Assembly (NCBI RefSeq): GCF_014637405.1
Contig: NZ_BMEY01000030.1
Coordinates: 1 to 41,311 of the forward strand
Direction of reading: 5' to 3'
Source of the DNA: Ornithinibacillus halotolerans
GTDB taxonomy: Bacteria > Bacillota > Bacilli > Bacillales > Amphibacillaceae
DNA length: 41,311 nucleotides
Shown piece by piece: positions 17,283 to 26,389 of the stretch. The notes under the pieces were generated by a model that did not search any database, was not told the origin of the DNA, and was given only the letters and a program-made list of their open reading frames with translations. A program made the position numbers and the translations under genes. The stretch's first letter is position 1; every line of letters begins with the position of its first letter.

Positions 17283-17996
17283 TTACACCTTAGGAATATC
17301 AATAATATCCCAAGAAGTAATAATACCTAGTAATTTTTCTGTTTGTTTTCCGCTATGTGTAATAAAAAGTGCTTCCAACCGCTCACCTTTATCTAAATTG
17401 TTCTTAAAAAGCTCTTCGGCTTCAAAGATATTTGTATCCCTACTAATAAATTTATAGTTAGATTTATATTCCTCAAAAGGCAGCACATCTTCATTTTTTG
17501 CATCTCTTATTGAAATAATATCTTCCTCAATATTACTTGCTAACCAATTTGAAATTCCGTTTGTAGTCAACAGCCCTTCAAATGCTTGACCCTTATAGAT
17601 AGGAAACTGGGAATACTTTTGTTCATCTATGAATTCAAGAACATATGAAAGAGGATCAGATACTTGGAATGATTGAACGCTCCTAGCAAACTCCGGAATA
17701 ACTGTTCTTGGTTTAGTTATCCGCTCCTCTATCGTCTCAATTTTCTCCACTGTCGAATCATGCGGTTCAGCAATCACAAATTCTGGTTTTGTCCGTTGAT
17801 GAACGATTGCATTTCTAAGTTCTGCAAACTCTAGTAAATCCACTCGGTATCGTCTGATTGCAGCACCATCTTTCGTTTGACTTAACTGCTCAACTTTATT
17901 TTTAAATGTTATGTATTCACTACTACCGATCTTTTTGTTTAGCATTTCTTCTATTCTATTAAATGAGTTTATAAATCTCTCGGAGTTTTTGCTCAT
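17283..17996 (-). CDS. HEPN-like domain fused to a CBS pair
   Basis: A 237-aa two-domain protein. Residues about 5-70 form a helical region ending in R61-N-A-I-V-H66, an R-x4-H motif in the context LRNxxxH that marks HEPN-type folds, often RNases. Residues about 105-237 are a CBS pair (VSDPLSYVLEFIDEQKYSQF, and later DTNIFEAEELFKNN with LLGIITSWDI), which usually binds AMP/ATP/SAM-type ligands. The natural reading is a nucleotide-regulated HEPN effector or regulator. The ATG follows AGGGGG. It heads the minus-strand series HEPN-CBS, DUF4145, hsdM-S-R. A degraded second copy of its 5' end and promoter lies at 20770-21000. Confidence 0.75.
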   Translation of the reverse strand: MSKNSERFINSFNRIEEMLNKKIGSSEYITFKNKVEQLSQTKDGAAIRRYRVDLLEFAELRNAIVHQRTKPEFVIAEPHDSTVEKIETIEERITKPRTVIPEFARSVQSFQVSDPLSYVLEFIDEQKYSQFPIYKGQAFEGLLTTNGISNWLASNIEEDIISIRDAKNEDVLPFEEYKSNYKFISRDTNIFEAEELFKNNLDKGERLEALFITHSGKQTEKLLGIITSWDIIDIPKV

Positions 17997-18191
17997 CGTA
18001 TTACCCCCTACCTGTGTTTGTTTTTATATAATTTAGTTCCCTGAATAGTAAAATTATGTATATACTTCTAGTTTACTAGAATTAGGGAAAAAATACATCT
18101 TAGTGCATAAGGGTAAATCAACATAAAAACACTCCTAATACAAAAGATGATATAATAATCACAAAATTACTAACTTAAGGGGGAGAATAAA

Positions 18192-19043
18192 TTGAAGGAG
18201 CCTACTGGATATTGGACATTTTACTGTAACCCGAAAAGGTGGTACATCGACGACTTTATCCGTTCTGGAGAAACCGAAGATACCTTCTCTGTTTCTGACT
18301 TTCATCGTAATTATTTTAAAGAAGGGCAGTTCGGAGTTATTAGAGTTGGGCGTGATAAACGAACTTTGAAAGAACTTGCAGGTAGAAATCGCCTTCAAAG
18401 TGGCGTATATGCAATCGTTGAAATACTAGGTGAGCCTAAACTAATGAAAAGTACGAAAAAAGGATATTGGGCAGAAGAAAGTGATGGAGACAAAGAAAAG
18501 TATAGAGTCCCTATCCGTTACGTTAAAACGTTATTAGATAACCCAGTTCTATTAGAGGAATTAGACCTCCCCGCGGATGCGTATGATCAACATTTAGTTA
18601 GAGGCCAACAAGCATCCACTATGCCATTGAATCCCCTAACTTTCCATACAATTATTGATTTAATTGGAGGTTACGAGACTATTAGCTTGCTTGAAAAAGA
18701 TACTCTACCTGGGGAGTTTGCTTTAGATGAGGTAATATTAGAAGGTGCAAAGAAGCATGTTACAGTCAATGCTTATGAACGAAATCCTCTAGCAAGAAAA
18801 AGATGTCTAGACCATTATGGCTACAACTGCACCGTATGCGACTTTAACTTCTACGAGGTATATGGTGATATTGGCAAAGATTTTATTCATGTACATCATT
18901 TAACGGAATTAAGCTCAATTGGTGAGGAATACAAAGTAGATCCCATCAAAGACCTACGCCCAGTCTGCCCGAATTGTCATGCGATGTTACATAGGAGGAA
19001 GCCGGCTTATGGGATTGAGGAGTTGAGGGGGATGGTGAAGTAG
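18192..19043 (+). CDS. EVE-domain HNH endonuclease (modification-dependent type)
   Basis: A 283-aa fusion. Residues about 5-115 resemble an EVE/PUA-like fold that reads modified bases (GYWTFYCNPKRW, FKEGQFGVIRVGRDKR, SGVYAIVEILGEP). Residues about 195-283 are a McrA-like HNH nuclease: C213-x2-C216, H235-H236, and C259-x2-C262-H263 with H267. This architecture suggests a type IV-like enzyme that cuts phage DNA carrying modified bases. The start is TTG with GGGGGAG 6-7 nt upstream. It is transcribed away from the HEPN-CBS gene and ends at a family A hairpin. All catalytic and zinc residues look intact. Confidence 0.88.
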   Translation: MKEPTGYWTFYCNPKRWYIDDFIRSGETEDTFSVSDFHRNYFKEGQFGVIRVGRDKRTLKELAGRNRLQSGVYAIVEILGEPKLMKSTKKGYWAEESDGDKEKYRVPIRYVKTLLDNPVLLEELDLPADAYDQHLVRGQQASTMPLNPLTFHTIIDLIGGYETISLLEKDTLPGEFALDEVILEGAKKHVTVNAYERNPLARKRCLDHYGYNCTVCDFNFYEVYGDIGKDFIHVHHLTELSSIGEEYKVDPIKDLRPVCPNCHAMLHRRKPAYGIEELRGMVK

Positions 19044-19053
19044 CCAACACATA

Positions 19054-19092
19054 GACGGCTCTGGTGCTTCATATTGAGGCATCGAACCGTCC
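19054..19092. terminator. Family A palindrome, copy 3
   Basis: Arms GACGGCTCTG / CGAACCGTC with inner GCTTCA/TGAGGC arms, directly between the convergent EVE-HNH gene and the small nuclease gene; probably a bidirectional terminator. Confidence 0.65.
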
Positions 19093-19157
19093 TTGTAGTC
19101 CAGCTTTTCTCGATAAATGTAATACATTCGATAAACCATGGGAAGTGTATTGGAACT

Positions 19158-19589
19158 TTATCTGGTTATATAAATATTAATATTTCTTTTATCACAAACC
19201 CATTCCAATGCTGGATCTCCTTCTGAACAAATTATTAAAGGTGTTATTTTAGATAGACCGTATTCATGTTCAAACATATCTACTCCAGCTATTACCTGCC
19301 CTATAACTAATCTATTAAGCTTTGTCTTTACTTCAATTAATTCAATGGAATGACTTAATGATAAGTAATCTTGTATACTTTCTTTCTTACTTAGTCTAAA
19401 AATGCCAGCTTGCAACTGTTCATTTTCAATTCTAACCCCATCTATACGCCTTACTTTGGATCCTTTAGGCCAATTACCAATACCTCTTGGTGAACCAACT
19501 GGAACTTCTACGAATATTGTACCTTGTCTTTCTTCCCAGTATTGTTGTAGTAATTGATCCTCGTTAGATTTGGGAATCCACTTTTCCAT
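19158..19589 (-). CDS. Small PD-(D/E)XK nuclease-like protein
   Basis: A 143-aa protein with the core signature of PD-(D/E)XK nucleases: D50 in RRIDGVRI, E86-V-K88 in IELIEVKTKL, and a following helix with Q98 (VIGQVIAG). An N-terminal basic/aromatic stretch (MEKWIPKSNEDQLLQQYW) precedes it. It starts at an ATG with AAGGGTGG and lies 36 nt downstream of the Shedu-like gene, so the two form an operon. I do not know an experimentally studied homologue. It may be a second nuclease subunit or a structural partner; this is inference from position. Confidence 0.7.
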   Translation of the reverse strand: MEKWIPKSNEDQLLQQYWEERQGTIFVEVPVGSPRGIGNWPKGSKVRRIDGVRIENEQLQAGIFRLSKKESIQDYLSLSHSIELIEVKTKLNRLVIGQVIAGVDMFEHEYGLSKITPLIICSEGDPALEWVCDKRNINIYITR

Positions 19590-19625
19590 AAAAAACCACC
19601 CTTATTTTTTTCAAAGTAATGGATA

Positions 19626-20711
19626 TCATATTGCATCAATATGATTGTCATCTTGAATAAATTTGTTTCCTGATTCAATATAGTTAATGAAATTATCGTA
19701 TAGATAATTATATGGTATGATTTTAAACCACCTAGGCTCACTTTTTAATATCCTATTAAAATCATTTTGTATTTCATCTTCAACTTTTCCAATTATACCT
19801 ATACCAATAGGATGATTTACTTGAACTCCATACCTCTCTTCAACGTATTTCCTATGTTCGTATTCATCAAAGTACTCTACATAATCATTTAACTGATCTT
19901 TAAGAGAATGAACTTCGGCTTTTAAACCTGTCCTAGTTTTATCTATATTTTTAATTAAATTTTTATTCGCTTTCTTATAATCAATTATTGTCCATTTTTT
20001 TTCAAATATATCAAATGCAATTAAATCCGGCTTTAGATCATGAGCATACTTAGACAATAAGTTCTTTAATTCTATTTGATGCTTTAGATTTGTTAAATTA
20101 AGAGATTCAGTTAATATTACCGGATTGTTCTCAAGAAACTTATCAATAGTTAATTCACCAACAGTGTTATCGTAAATTAACTTCAAAAAATTACTTGCTA
20201 TTTCTTTTAATGACTGAATATAAGAATGTTTACCTCTTTCATTCTCACTGGCCTCATTATTATATTTTTGAAAGTTATAACTGGTACTACTAATTTCGTT
20301 TGCTAGTTTTAAAGTATTTTTGTTTCTTTCTTTTAAACTTGCTTCCCCCAAGACTAGTGCATACTCAAAATTTATTTTTACACCATATCCTAAATCAAAA
20401 CTAGTTCCTGAAAATGTGACTTCAGTAAATTCACCTTCTATATGAATGAAAGGAAGTATGCCACGGGAATTTTTTTCATAATGAAAAGAATAATTACCTG
20501 ACTTGCCACTTTCAAGAATAAACAAAAAAACTTTAGGCACAGAATAATATATTACTCTTACCTCAGTTTCTTTAAATTCTTTAAAAACATTGGGTAATGA
20601 GTCATCTAAATTAACTCCTAAATTTTCATAAACTCTTTTTAGCTCAGTAAAAGAATCCATTAAATTATCAATGAAATCTTTTGCTTTTCTTTCTGCAATA
20701 CCAGTATTCAA
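19626..20711 (-). CDS. Shedu-like (DUF4263) immune nuclease
   Basis: A 361-aa protein whose C-terminal part (residues about 185-320) fits the SduA/DUF4263 nuclease pattern: DKFLENNPVIL, then PDLIAFD (D229), WTIIDYKKA (D244-Y-K246, a D-x-K in place of E-x-K), SLKDQLNDYVEY (Q273) and PIGIGIIGK. The N-terminal 180 residues form a separate beta-rich region that could sense DNA ends or phage factors. Shedu proteins defend against phage as single-gene systems. Here a second small nuclease gene follows within 36 nt. The start is TTG at 20711 with AAGGTG 7 nt upstream. The assignment rests on motif order only. Confidence 0.72.
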   Translation of the reverse strand: MNTGIAERKAKDFIDNLMDSFTELKRVYENLGVNLDDSLPNVFKEFKETEVRVIYYSVPKVFLFILESGKSGNYSFHYEKNSRGILPFIHIEGEFTEVTFSGTSFDLGYGVKINFEYALVLGEASLKERNKNTLKLANEISSTSYNFQKYNNEASENERGKHSYIQSLKEIASNFLKLIYDNTVGELTIDKFLENNPVILTESLNLTNLKHQIELKNLLSKYAHDLKPDLIAFDIFEKKWTIIDYKKANKNLIKNIDKTRTGLKAEVHSLKDQLNDYVEYFDEYEHRKYVEERYGVQVNHPIGIGIIGKVEDEIQNDFNRILKSEPRWFKIIPYNYLYDNFINYIESGNKFIQDDNHIDAI

Positions 20712-20769
20712 ACTAATTCACCTTACCTTAGAATCTATTTAATTCTCCAATTATTTATAGAGGTAAATA

Positions 20770-20919
20770 ATTGACAATGGTTACTTGTTTGCCACACCAT
20801 CTTTAACTTAGCTAAGTGTTCCCTTTTGTTGTTAAAGTTATGTACTCACTACTATTATTTTTCTGTTCAGCACTTCCTTATTTATATTAAATGAGTAAAT
20901 TTTTCGGGGGGGTGTCCAT
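20770..20919 (-). pseudogene. Relic of a second HEPN-CBS gene (5' end)
   Basis: This stretch and the DNA upstream to about 21000 align by eye with the start and promoter region of the HEPN-CBS gene at about 17850-18090. Shared pieces include ATTAAATGAGT, ATGTA[C/T]TCACTACTA, CACCATCTTT, TATAATTTAG and ATTATGTAT/ATTATATGTAT. An ATG at 20919 is followed by frame breaks within 12 codons, so it is not translated usefully. It fills most of the 420-bp gap 20712-21131. Confidence 0.65.
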
Positions 20920-21071
20920 AGTATTACCTCTGTGTTTTTTATAATTTAGCTCTATGTATAGAAAATTATATGTATTTATTACTATTTTACTAGATTTATT
21001 TAAAATATACATCATTGCTTATTAACACAAATTATATATCCCAATTATGAGAAATTGGTCAAACAGAAAAG

Positions 21072-21108
21072 ACGGTTCTGAACATTCAAATTGAAGAACC
21101 AGAACCGT
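21072..21108 (-). terminator. Family A palindrome, copy 4, after the DUF262 gene
   Basis: Stem ACGGTTCTG / CAGAACCGT followed on the minus strand by CTTTTCTGTTT, 24 nt after the DUF262 gene's stop. It fits an intrinsic terminator for that gene. Confidence 0.7.
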
Positions 21109-21131
21109 AACTATAAATACAAGTTATTCTC

Positions 21132-22901
21132 TTAGATAAACCCTTTCCTCTTTAACTCTTCAATCATCTTTAAATCTTCATCTGTTGGAGTAGGAGGTTG
21201 TACTTGTTGGGTTGGAAATTCCGGTTTATTTAATCCCCAGTCATTAAGTAGGTTGAGTAACTCATCGGAAATTCTAATATCTCTTTCTCGAATCTCATCA
21301 AGGCCCCAATCGTTATGTTCCTCAGCAAGATCGATTAATATCTTGACTCTTGATTTTTTGTAACTCTCTTGTTTCTTTTTAAAGAATCCATTGCTTGCAA
21401 TAATGTTTAACTTTTTCTCAAAAGGAATCTTATTCCCTATATGTTCCACTAACTCTTTTACTTCTTCATCAGAATTGCTTGGAAAATAACTTGATTGCCA
21501 TTTCTGTGGAAGAATATGCTCTATTTCCCACTTTTCGGGTAGAAGCTCGTCTTGTCTTTGATAGGCAAGAATCTTCAATATCATACGAACAGTATTGCGG
21601 TGAGCTATCTTAATCTTCCCTCTTAATTCCTGTTCATCTACTGTTGCAAAATCAAATCTTGGCGTAGGCGATTTAATAATTTCAGAGTTTAAATTCAAGA
21701 TACCTCTCTTAACAGCATTAATAGTTGGTGTAACTATATACCGAGCTGCCAAAACTGCGAGTAGTTTCTTAAGGAATTTCAAGAATAAATCTTCAAAATC
21801 TGGAGTACCATGATATTTAAGATAGTAAATAACTACTGGATACTTCCAAAATTCATTGGGATAAGAAGATAACCCATCAAGTACTTTTTTAATTTCTATA
21901 TTCTTCGACCAGTCTTCATCCTCTATTTCTAAACGATTATTAACTACTAGCCATAAATTAAGCACCGTTTCTAGGTTGCTCATAACGTCCTTCTTATATA
22001 ACTGCTCAAACTGATTCCTGGAGTAGTATTTCCTTATCCCTGGAGTTGTTGTATTTCTATCGTTTTCTAATGCTCTCAAATAAAACATATAATAGTAAAA
22101 TAATTTTTGAATACTTTCATTTGCATTAGTAGCTGTGTAATCAAGTTGTTGCCAGCGATCAATAAACTCTTTCTTCCCTTTAGAATCCAATTGATTATAA
22201 ATCTTTGCTTTAAAAATATCTGCATCAGATAATGCTAACCCTCTATCGTTTAGAGTTGAGAAGATTGTTAACGCTGTATCTTGTGAATCTGCGGTAATTG
22301 GTAATAATATTGCTTTGTTTAGAACATTTCGGATGAACCAGAAAAATAGCTCTGGTTCATTCAAAGCATAATTCTCTATTAATTCAGCAAATAATTTATA
22401 GTTTATAGAATAGTTATCTTTTGCACCTTCTTCAATAGTACCATTTACAAGAATATTGGCGAATGTTTTGTTTCCTTCATCCCCCATTACCCTCGATTCA
22501 ATAAGAGTTTTTTCGTAATCAACTTCAGCAGTTAATTCATCCTGTTCCCACAGTGCTGATTCGATCTGCCCTTTAAAATTCTTCACTTCTTTTGTTTCTG
22601 TCATTGAACTAAGTTTTGAATAAAGTGCTCGAAGCAATAAAAATAAAGAAGTGATGCGTTGTTGACCATCTATAATTTCCTGTTCACTGTTCTCATTTTC
22701 ATAAGAGACAATTGTTCCTAAAAAATATGTACTTTCATTATTATTCGCGGTGTACTCCACTAAATCATCAAAGAGTGTTTGAATTTGCTCATCAGACCAT
22801 GCATACGGACGTTGATACTCAGGGATAATGAATTTATTAACTTTGCCTGTTTCTAATAATTGTTTGACACTTTGTTTGTTCACTTCAATTGTTGTAGCCA
22901 T
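21132..22901 (-). CDS. DUF262/DUF1524 GmrSD-like restriction protein
   Basis: A 589-aa protein fusing a ParB/Srx-like DUF262 domain with a C-terminal HNH-type DUF1524 domain. The N-terminal part has IPEYQRPYAWS, YFLGTIV and the IIDGQQRITSLFLL signature, which in GmrS-type proteins hydrolyses NTP. The C-terminal part has WEIEHILPQKW (His of the HNH) and HIGNKIPFEKKLN. GmrSD family enzymes cut DNA with glucosylated or otherwise modified cytosines (type IV restriction) and are common in defence islands. I use the ATG at 22901 because GGAGG lies 5-6 nt before it; an in-frame TTG four codons earlier overlaps that site. A 213-aa unknown gene precedes it by 78 nt on the same strand. Confidence 0.88.
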   Translation of the reverse strand: MATTIEVNKQSVKQLLETGKVNKFIIPEYQRPYAWSDEQIQTLFDDLVEYTANNNESTYFLGTIVSYENENSEQEIIDGQQRITSLFLLLRALYSKLSSMTETKEVKNFKGQIESALWEQDELTAEVDYEKTLIESRVMGDEGNKTFANILVNGTIEEGAKDNYSINYKLFAELIENYALNEPELFFWFIRNVLNKAILLPITADSQDTALTIFSTLNDRGLALSDADIFKAKIYNQLDSKGKKEFIDRWQQLDYTATNANESIQKLFYYYMFYLRALENDRNTTTPGIRKYYSRNQFEQLYKKDVMSNLETVLNLWLVVNNRLEIEDEDWSKNIEIKKVLDGLSSYPNEFWKYPVVIYYLKYHGTPDFEDLFLKFLKKLLAVLAARYIVTPTINAVKRGILNLNSEIIKSPTPRFDFATVDEQELRGKIKIAHRNTVRMILKILAYQRQDELLPEKWEIEHILPQKWQSSYFPSNSDEEVKELVEHIGNKIPFEKKLNIIASNGFFKKKQESYKKSRVKILIDLAEEHNDWGLDEIRERDIRISDELLNLLNDWGLNKPEFPTQQVQPPTPTDEDLKMIEELKRKGFI

Positions 22902-22979
22902 AATATCCTCCAATCTATATAATTTTACTTTTTAATTATTATCTGTCACATTTAGTTTCTTTCAACCAATCGTCCTTAT

Positions 22980-23621
22980 CTATATTCTTTTCCCCCTCCT
23001 CCTCATATTAGACCCATTCCCACCAAACTTTTCCCTCTTTTTTCTATTCCCGTCACTATTAGGTGAATATTTATATGCATATAGATCCGAATAATAAAAG
23101 TCTATTTTCCTTAATTCTTCTGGACTTAATTTACCAATTGGTTGCTTTTTCACTTTATTTTTATGTATTTTTTGTTGAGGTATTCTACTCAATACTTTTT
23201 TCTTATTCTTGATTTGGGGTAGTATTTTAGATTCAAAATAATCCTTTGATACTTGATTATTAACATTTGACCTTATTTGAAATTGAGTAGATTCATAGTT
23301 TAATAGGTACATATTGTTAAGTTCTTTAATCATGTTAATAGAATATATTCTTTCAATCTCAGTTTTAAAATGCTCATCCTTAAATTTAATACTTACCATA
23401 TCTCTCCTTAAATCTTCACGATTATCGATAACATCCTTAAGGAAAGATAAATTAATCTCCAGTTTTTGACGATTATTTCCAAATTTTAATGATAATTCAT
23501 ATCTTTTCCCATTTAATTTTAAATTCTTTTTGGTTACATTTGTTATCAGGACACTGTGCTTTATACGACTTTGATCTAGTACTTTAAAGTTAACTTTGAT
23601 ATTTACCTTCTCATCTCCCAT
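22980..23621 (-). CDS. Hypothetical basic protein (213 aa)
   Basis: An unrecognised protein. The first 130 residues are rich in predicted beta strands and charged residues (VNIKVNFKVLDQSRIKHSVL). The C-terminal 60 residues are strongly basic (KKKVLSRIPQQKIHKNKVKK and NRKKREKFGGNGSNMRRRGK), which suggests nucleic-acid contact. The start ATG lacks an obvious strong ribosome binding site. It lies 78 nt upstream of the DUF262 gene on the same strand and 176 nt downstream of the DUF91-like gene, so it could belong with either. No function can be assigned. Confidence 0.6.
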   Translation of the reverse strand: MGDEKVNIKVNFKVLDQSRIKHSVLITNVTKKNLKLNGKRYELSLKFGNNRQKLEINLSFLKDVIDNREDLRRDMVSIKFKDEHFKTEIERIYSINMIKELNNMYLLNYESTQFQIRSNVNNQVSKDYFESKILPQIKNKKKVLSRIPQQKIHKNKVKKQPIGKLSPEELRKIDFYYSDLYAYKYSPNSDGNRKKREKFGGNGSNMRRRGKRI

Positions 23622-23797
23622 GGAATCAACGTCCTTTTTCTTCTAATCAATAATCATATAGATAATTCTAACAATTGAAAGCGTACTTATTTTAATATTT
23701 AGTGTAACTTATTTGCTAGTAAAACTCAGATACTATGAAAATGTCTTTTTCCAAATTCGGTAATTTACTCAAATAGCTAGCTTACAACTTAACTTAG

Positions 23798-24871
23798 TTA
23801 ATTTTCATTAATAATATCTTTCAAGAATTTCTTAAACTTAACAAATGTAGAATTGAATTTTTCTAAGCATTCTTCGATTGATTGATAATTTTCAAGATTA
23901 AGTGTCGCAGTTAACCGCATTAAATCCTTATTTCTAGACCCAGGTGTTAAACTGATGTCACATCCAAGAAGTTTTTCTAAATTAGAATGATAGTTTTCTC
24001 CAATTTCCTTAATTAATTGGGCAATTTCAGGATTGTAAGATTCTATAAACATAGATGCTGTATTTTCTTTCTTTTTATATGCAAACACAAAACGCCAAGG
24101 CATATTTAAAAATTGATGTCCAACAAAATAATCTCTCTTCCCACCATAATTTGCAGTATAATCTGTTTGCGAGTTAATGAAACTAGATACGCCTTGTAAG
24201 AAATCAGAAATATTTTTGTCTACGTTTATTCTACGATTGTTTGGAATCTTTTTCTTTATATAATAATCTTCCAATTTATATGGTGGAATAATTTGATTTA
24301 TATCTACTAAAATGTCATCGTCCAACTTATACGGTTTCATTGTTATACATTTTATATCTAGGTCATTTTCATATAGCCATGTGCATACTGACAAGATTCT
24401 TTTATCTATCTCGTTACCAACTATTATAATTCGCTGGCTATTGTTAAGAACTGCATTCAGTTCCTCCTCATTATCTACATTTAGGAACTCGATTAATTCT
24501 TCTTTTGCCTCTATTTCATAACCAAAACGAATTAAATATTCCATATAAATTTCCAAAATATCTTGTGGACTTAGTCTTGCACAATATGATGCATACTTTA
24601 AAGCTTGAAACTCCACCTGACTACCCGTATAGTCCCTTTTCACTTCAATGATTACTAGATTCCCTTCCCTATCTACTGCCAACAAATCAAGCCTTTCATT
24701 CACTTCAAACTTGTCATATTCATGTCCTATAATAAGTAAATCTTCTCCTAATACTTCCGGCTTGTGTCTTATCCATTCCTCAATATGTTGTCTTTCCTTA
24801 ATATCATTCTCAAAAAAGGTAGTCTCTTTAACTTCCTCAAGTTTGTTAGTAGATGTGTTCAATTTATACAT
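23798..24871 (-). CDS. NucS/DUF91-like PD-(D/E)XK endonuclease
   Basis: A 357-aa protein with an N-terminal PD-(D/E)XK domain of the NucS/DUF91 type: HIEEWIRHKPEVLGEDLLII, then ERLDLLAVD (D62), GNLVIIEVKRD (E76-V-K78) and a following helix VEFQALKYASYC (Q89). The C-terminal half (about 210-357) has a DUF4268-like look (RDYFVGHQFLNMPWRFVFAY) but the assignment is weak. NucS relatives cut branched or mismatched DNA; island copies are thought to act in defence. The ATG follows AAGGAGG. It is a single transcription unit and its neighbours are other nuclease genes. Confidence 0.8.
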   Translation of the reverse strand: MYKLNTSTNKLEEVKETTFFENDIKERQHIEEWIRHKPEVLGEDLLIIGHEYDKFEVNERLDLLAVDREGNLVIIEVKRDYTGSQVEFQALKYASYCARLSPQDILEIYMEYLIRFGYEIEAKEELIEFLNVDNEEELNAVLNNSQRIIIVGNEIDKRILSVCTWLYENDLDIKCITMKPYKLDDDILVDINQIIPPYKLEDYYIKKKIPNNRRINVDKNISDFLQGVSSFINSQTDYTANYGGKRDYFVGHQFLNMPWRFVFAYKKKENTASMFIESYNPEIAQLIKEIGENYHSNLEKLLGCDISLTPGSRNKDLMRLTATLNLENYQSIEECLEKFNSTFVKFKKFLKDIINEN

Positions 24872-25108
24872 AAGATTGCCTCCTTAATTTAATATAGAAA
24901 TTTCGACTTCGACTCGTATACTCTATGAACGGTGATAATACTTCTACTACCAGAAATAGAATTTGATTAAAAGTATATGTACACGCTATTTAAATACCTA
25001 TTATATAGAGTTACTAGTAACAGCCGGCATCCCTTGAAAGTGCTTTATTATTTTCTACATTTACTGTTACTTCCTTAAACTCTAAAACTAACAAAATGTT
25101 TATTCTAA

Positions 25109-25876
25109 TTAAACCTTCCCCGTATACCTACACTTCGGAAACCCACTACACCCCAAAAACTCCCCATACTTCCCTTTCCTTTTAACCAAATCCGAATTAC
25201 ACTTAGGACATTTTGACTTATCAAAATATGTTACCTTACTCTTTGCTATATCCAATTTCACTTCTTGAACATGCTGTTTACTGATTTGCCTTTTCTCTTT
25301 CTTATCTGATACAACCAGCTTGTCCAATTTACTATGTATATCTTTAATACTCGCATCATCGAGAACGCCTACATTTTTCTCTTTAATAGTTTTATATAAT
25401 TTACTAAAATGAATAACCCTTGCTCGCGTAAACTCTTCTTTGAATTTAAAAGTGGATTGGTTTGAAAATGCAATGATAGAGATGAACAACTTTCTTTCTA
25501 TACCTAGGTAATTCTCTAGGGCCTTAATATGCCCAGCGTTTTGCCAAATTGGATTAAACAATTTCTCTTTCCGCTTATAAATAACCTGTGTCCAGTATTT
25601 ACTTTTTTCACTACCAAAAATCCATCCATTATATGCCTTTGTTTCAATGACAAAGATTCCATATGGTGATACGACAACATGGTCAACTTGTGTTGTTTTA
25701 TTATCTTCCGTTGGCACATATAAATCATGATAGATTTTGTACTGACTCTCATCTAATCGACTTAGAAGTGCGTTAACACGCTTTTCACCAATACTACCTT
25801 TTATAGTGGCGAAATTACTATTAAGATAAAATAAGCCATAGAATACCAATGCTAATAATAAAAAGAAAAACAACAT
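25109..25876 (-). CDS. NERD-nuclease protein with TM helix and zinc ribbon
   Basis: A 255-aa protein with an N-terminal hydrophobic helix ([18 protein letters not shown]), a NERD domain ([10 protein letters not shown], then [21 protein letters not shown] and E-x-K of a PD-(D/E)XK-type fold) and a C-terminal topoisomerase-I-type zinc ribbon ([20 protein letters not shown], then CSGFPKC). It is probably membrane-tethered and acts on DNA; NERD proteins are widespread and poorly characterised. I chose the ATG at 25876 with AGGGGG about 9 nt upstream, rather than a start 33 nt earlier. It stands alone in the island. Confidence 0.82.
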   Translation of the reverse strand: MLFFFLLLALVFYGLFYLNSNFATIKGSIGEKRVNALLSRLDESQYKIYHDLYVPTEDNKTTQVDHVVVSPYGIFVIETKAYNGWIFGSEKSKYWTQVIYKRKEKLFNPIWQNAGHIKALENYLGIERKLFISIIAFSNQSTFKFKEEFTRARVIHFSKLYKTIKEKNVGVLDDASIKDIHSKLDKLVVSDKKEKRQISKQHVQEVKLDIAKSKVTYFDKSKCPKCNSDLVKRKGKYGEFLGCSGFPKCRYTGKV

Positions 25877-26075
25877 GAATTTAATCCCCCTAGTTAGATG
25901 CAAAAACACTAATTAAATATTATTTTGTATAATCCAATATTACCATAATTATTTAAATTTTTAAGTAAATTTACCTATTAACCTAGTAGAGCGGGATAGA
26001 ATAGCTTTCCGTTCCTAGCATTGTTTGCTACTATTTATACAGAATACTTTAAGTTAATCAGTGGAGGAATTACAA

Positions 26076-26300
26076 ATGGCAGAACAAAATAAGAAAACAT
26101 TATCTGGATTAAGCTTAAACATTTGGAAACAGGATGAACATACAATACATATCAATGTACAAAATCCTCATGACGGAAAAGATTCTTGGTTAACTAGTAT
26201 TGAACACACGGATAAGCATGACGGGAAGCAGATGGCAAGAACGCATAATAATTTGTTTAGAGATTTGAAGTCTATATTAGAAGAAAATGGGAAATGGTAG
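26076..26300 (+). CDS. Hypothetical small protein (74 aa)
   Basis: A 74-aa hydrophilic protein starting MAEQNKKTLSGLSLNIW. The ATG at 26076 has GGAGGAA about 7 nt upstream, which makes translation likely; an upstream in-frame GTG overlaps that site. It contains HINVQNPHDGKDSW and several His/Asp residues but no known domain. It is a lone plus-strand gene between minus-strand units, ending at a bidirectional hairpin. Unknown function. Confidence 0.55.
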   Translation: MAEQNKKTLSGLSLNIWKQDEHTIHINVQNPHDGKDSWLTSIEHTDKHDGKQMARTHNNLFRDLKSILEENGKW

Positions 26301-26304
26301 ATTA

Positions 26305-26335
26305 AAAAAATAACCGGTCATACTTGGGTATGGCC
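26305..26335 (-). terminator. Intrinsic terminator between convergent genes
   Basis: Stem CGGTCATAC / GTATGGCCG with a TTGG loop. On the minus strand it is followed by TTATTTTTTT, so it mainly terminates the DUF1643/EVE-like operon; on the plus strand it can end the 74-aa gene. Confidence 0.7.
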
Positions 26336-26389
26336 GATTATACACCTTTTCGTAAATAATTAACTCGATCTTTACATTATGAAAATACA

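Noticed and set aside
19508-19741. Minus-strand 77-codon frame spanning the Shedu/small nuclease junction
   Set aside because: Overlaps both genes in another frame and lacks domain or ribosome-site support.
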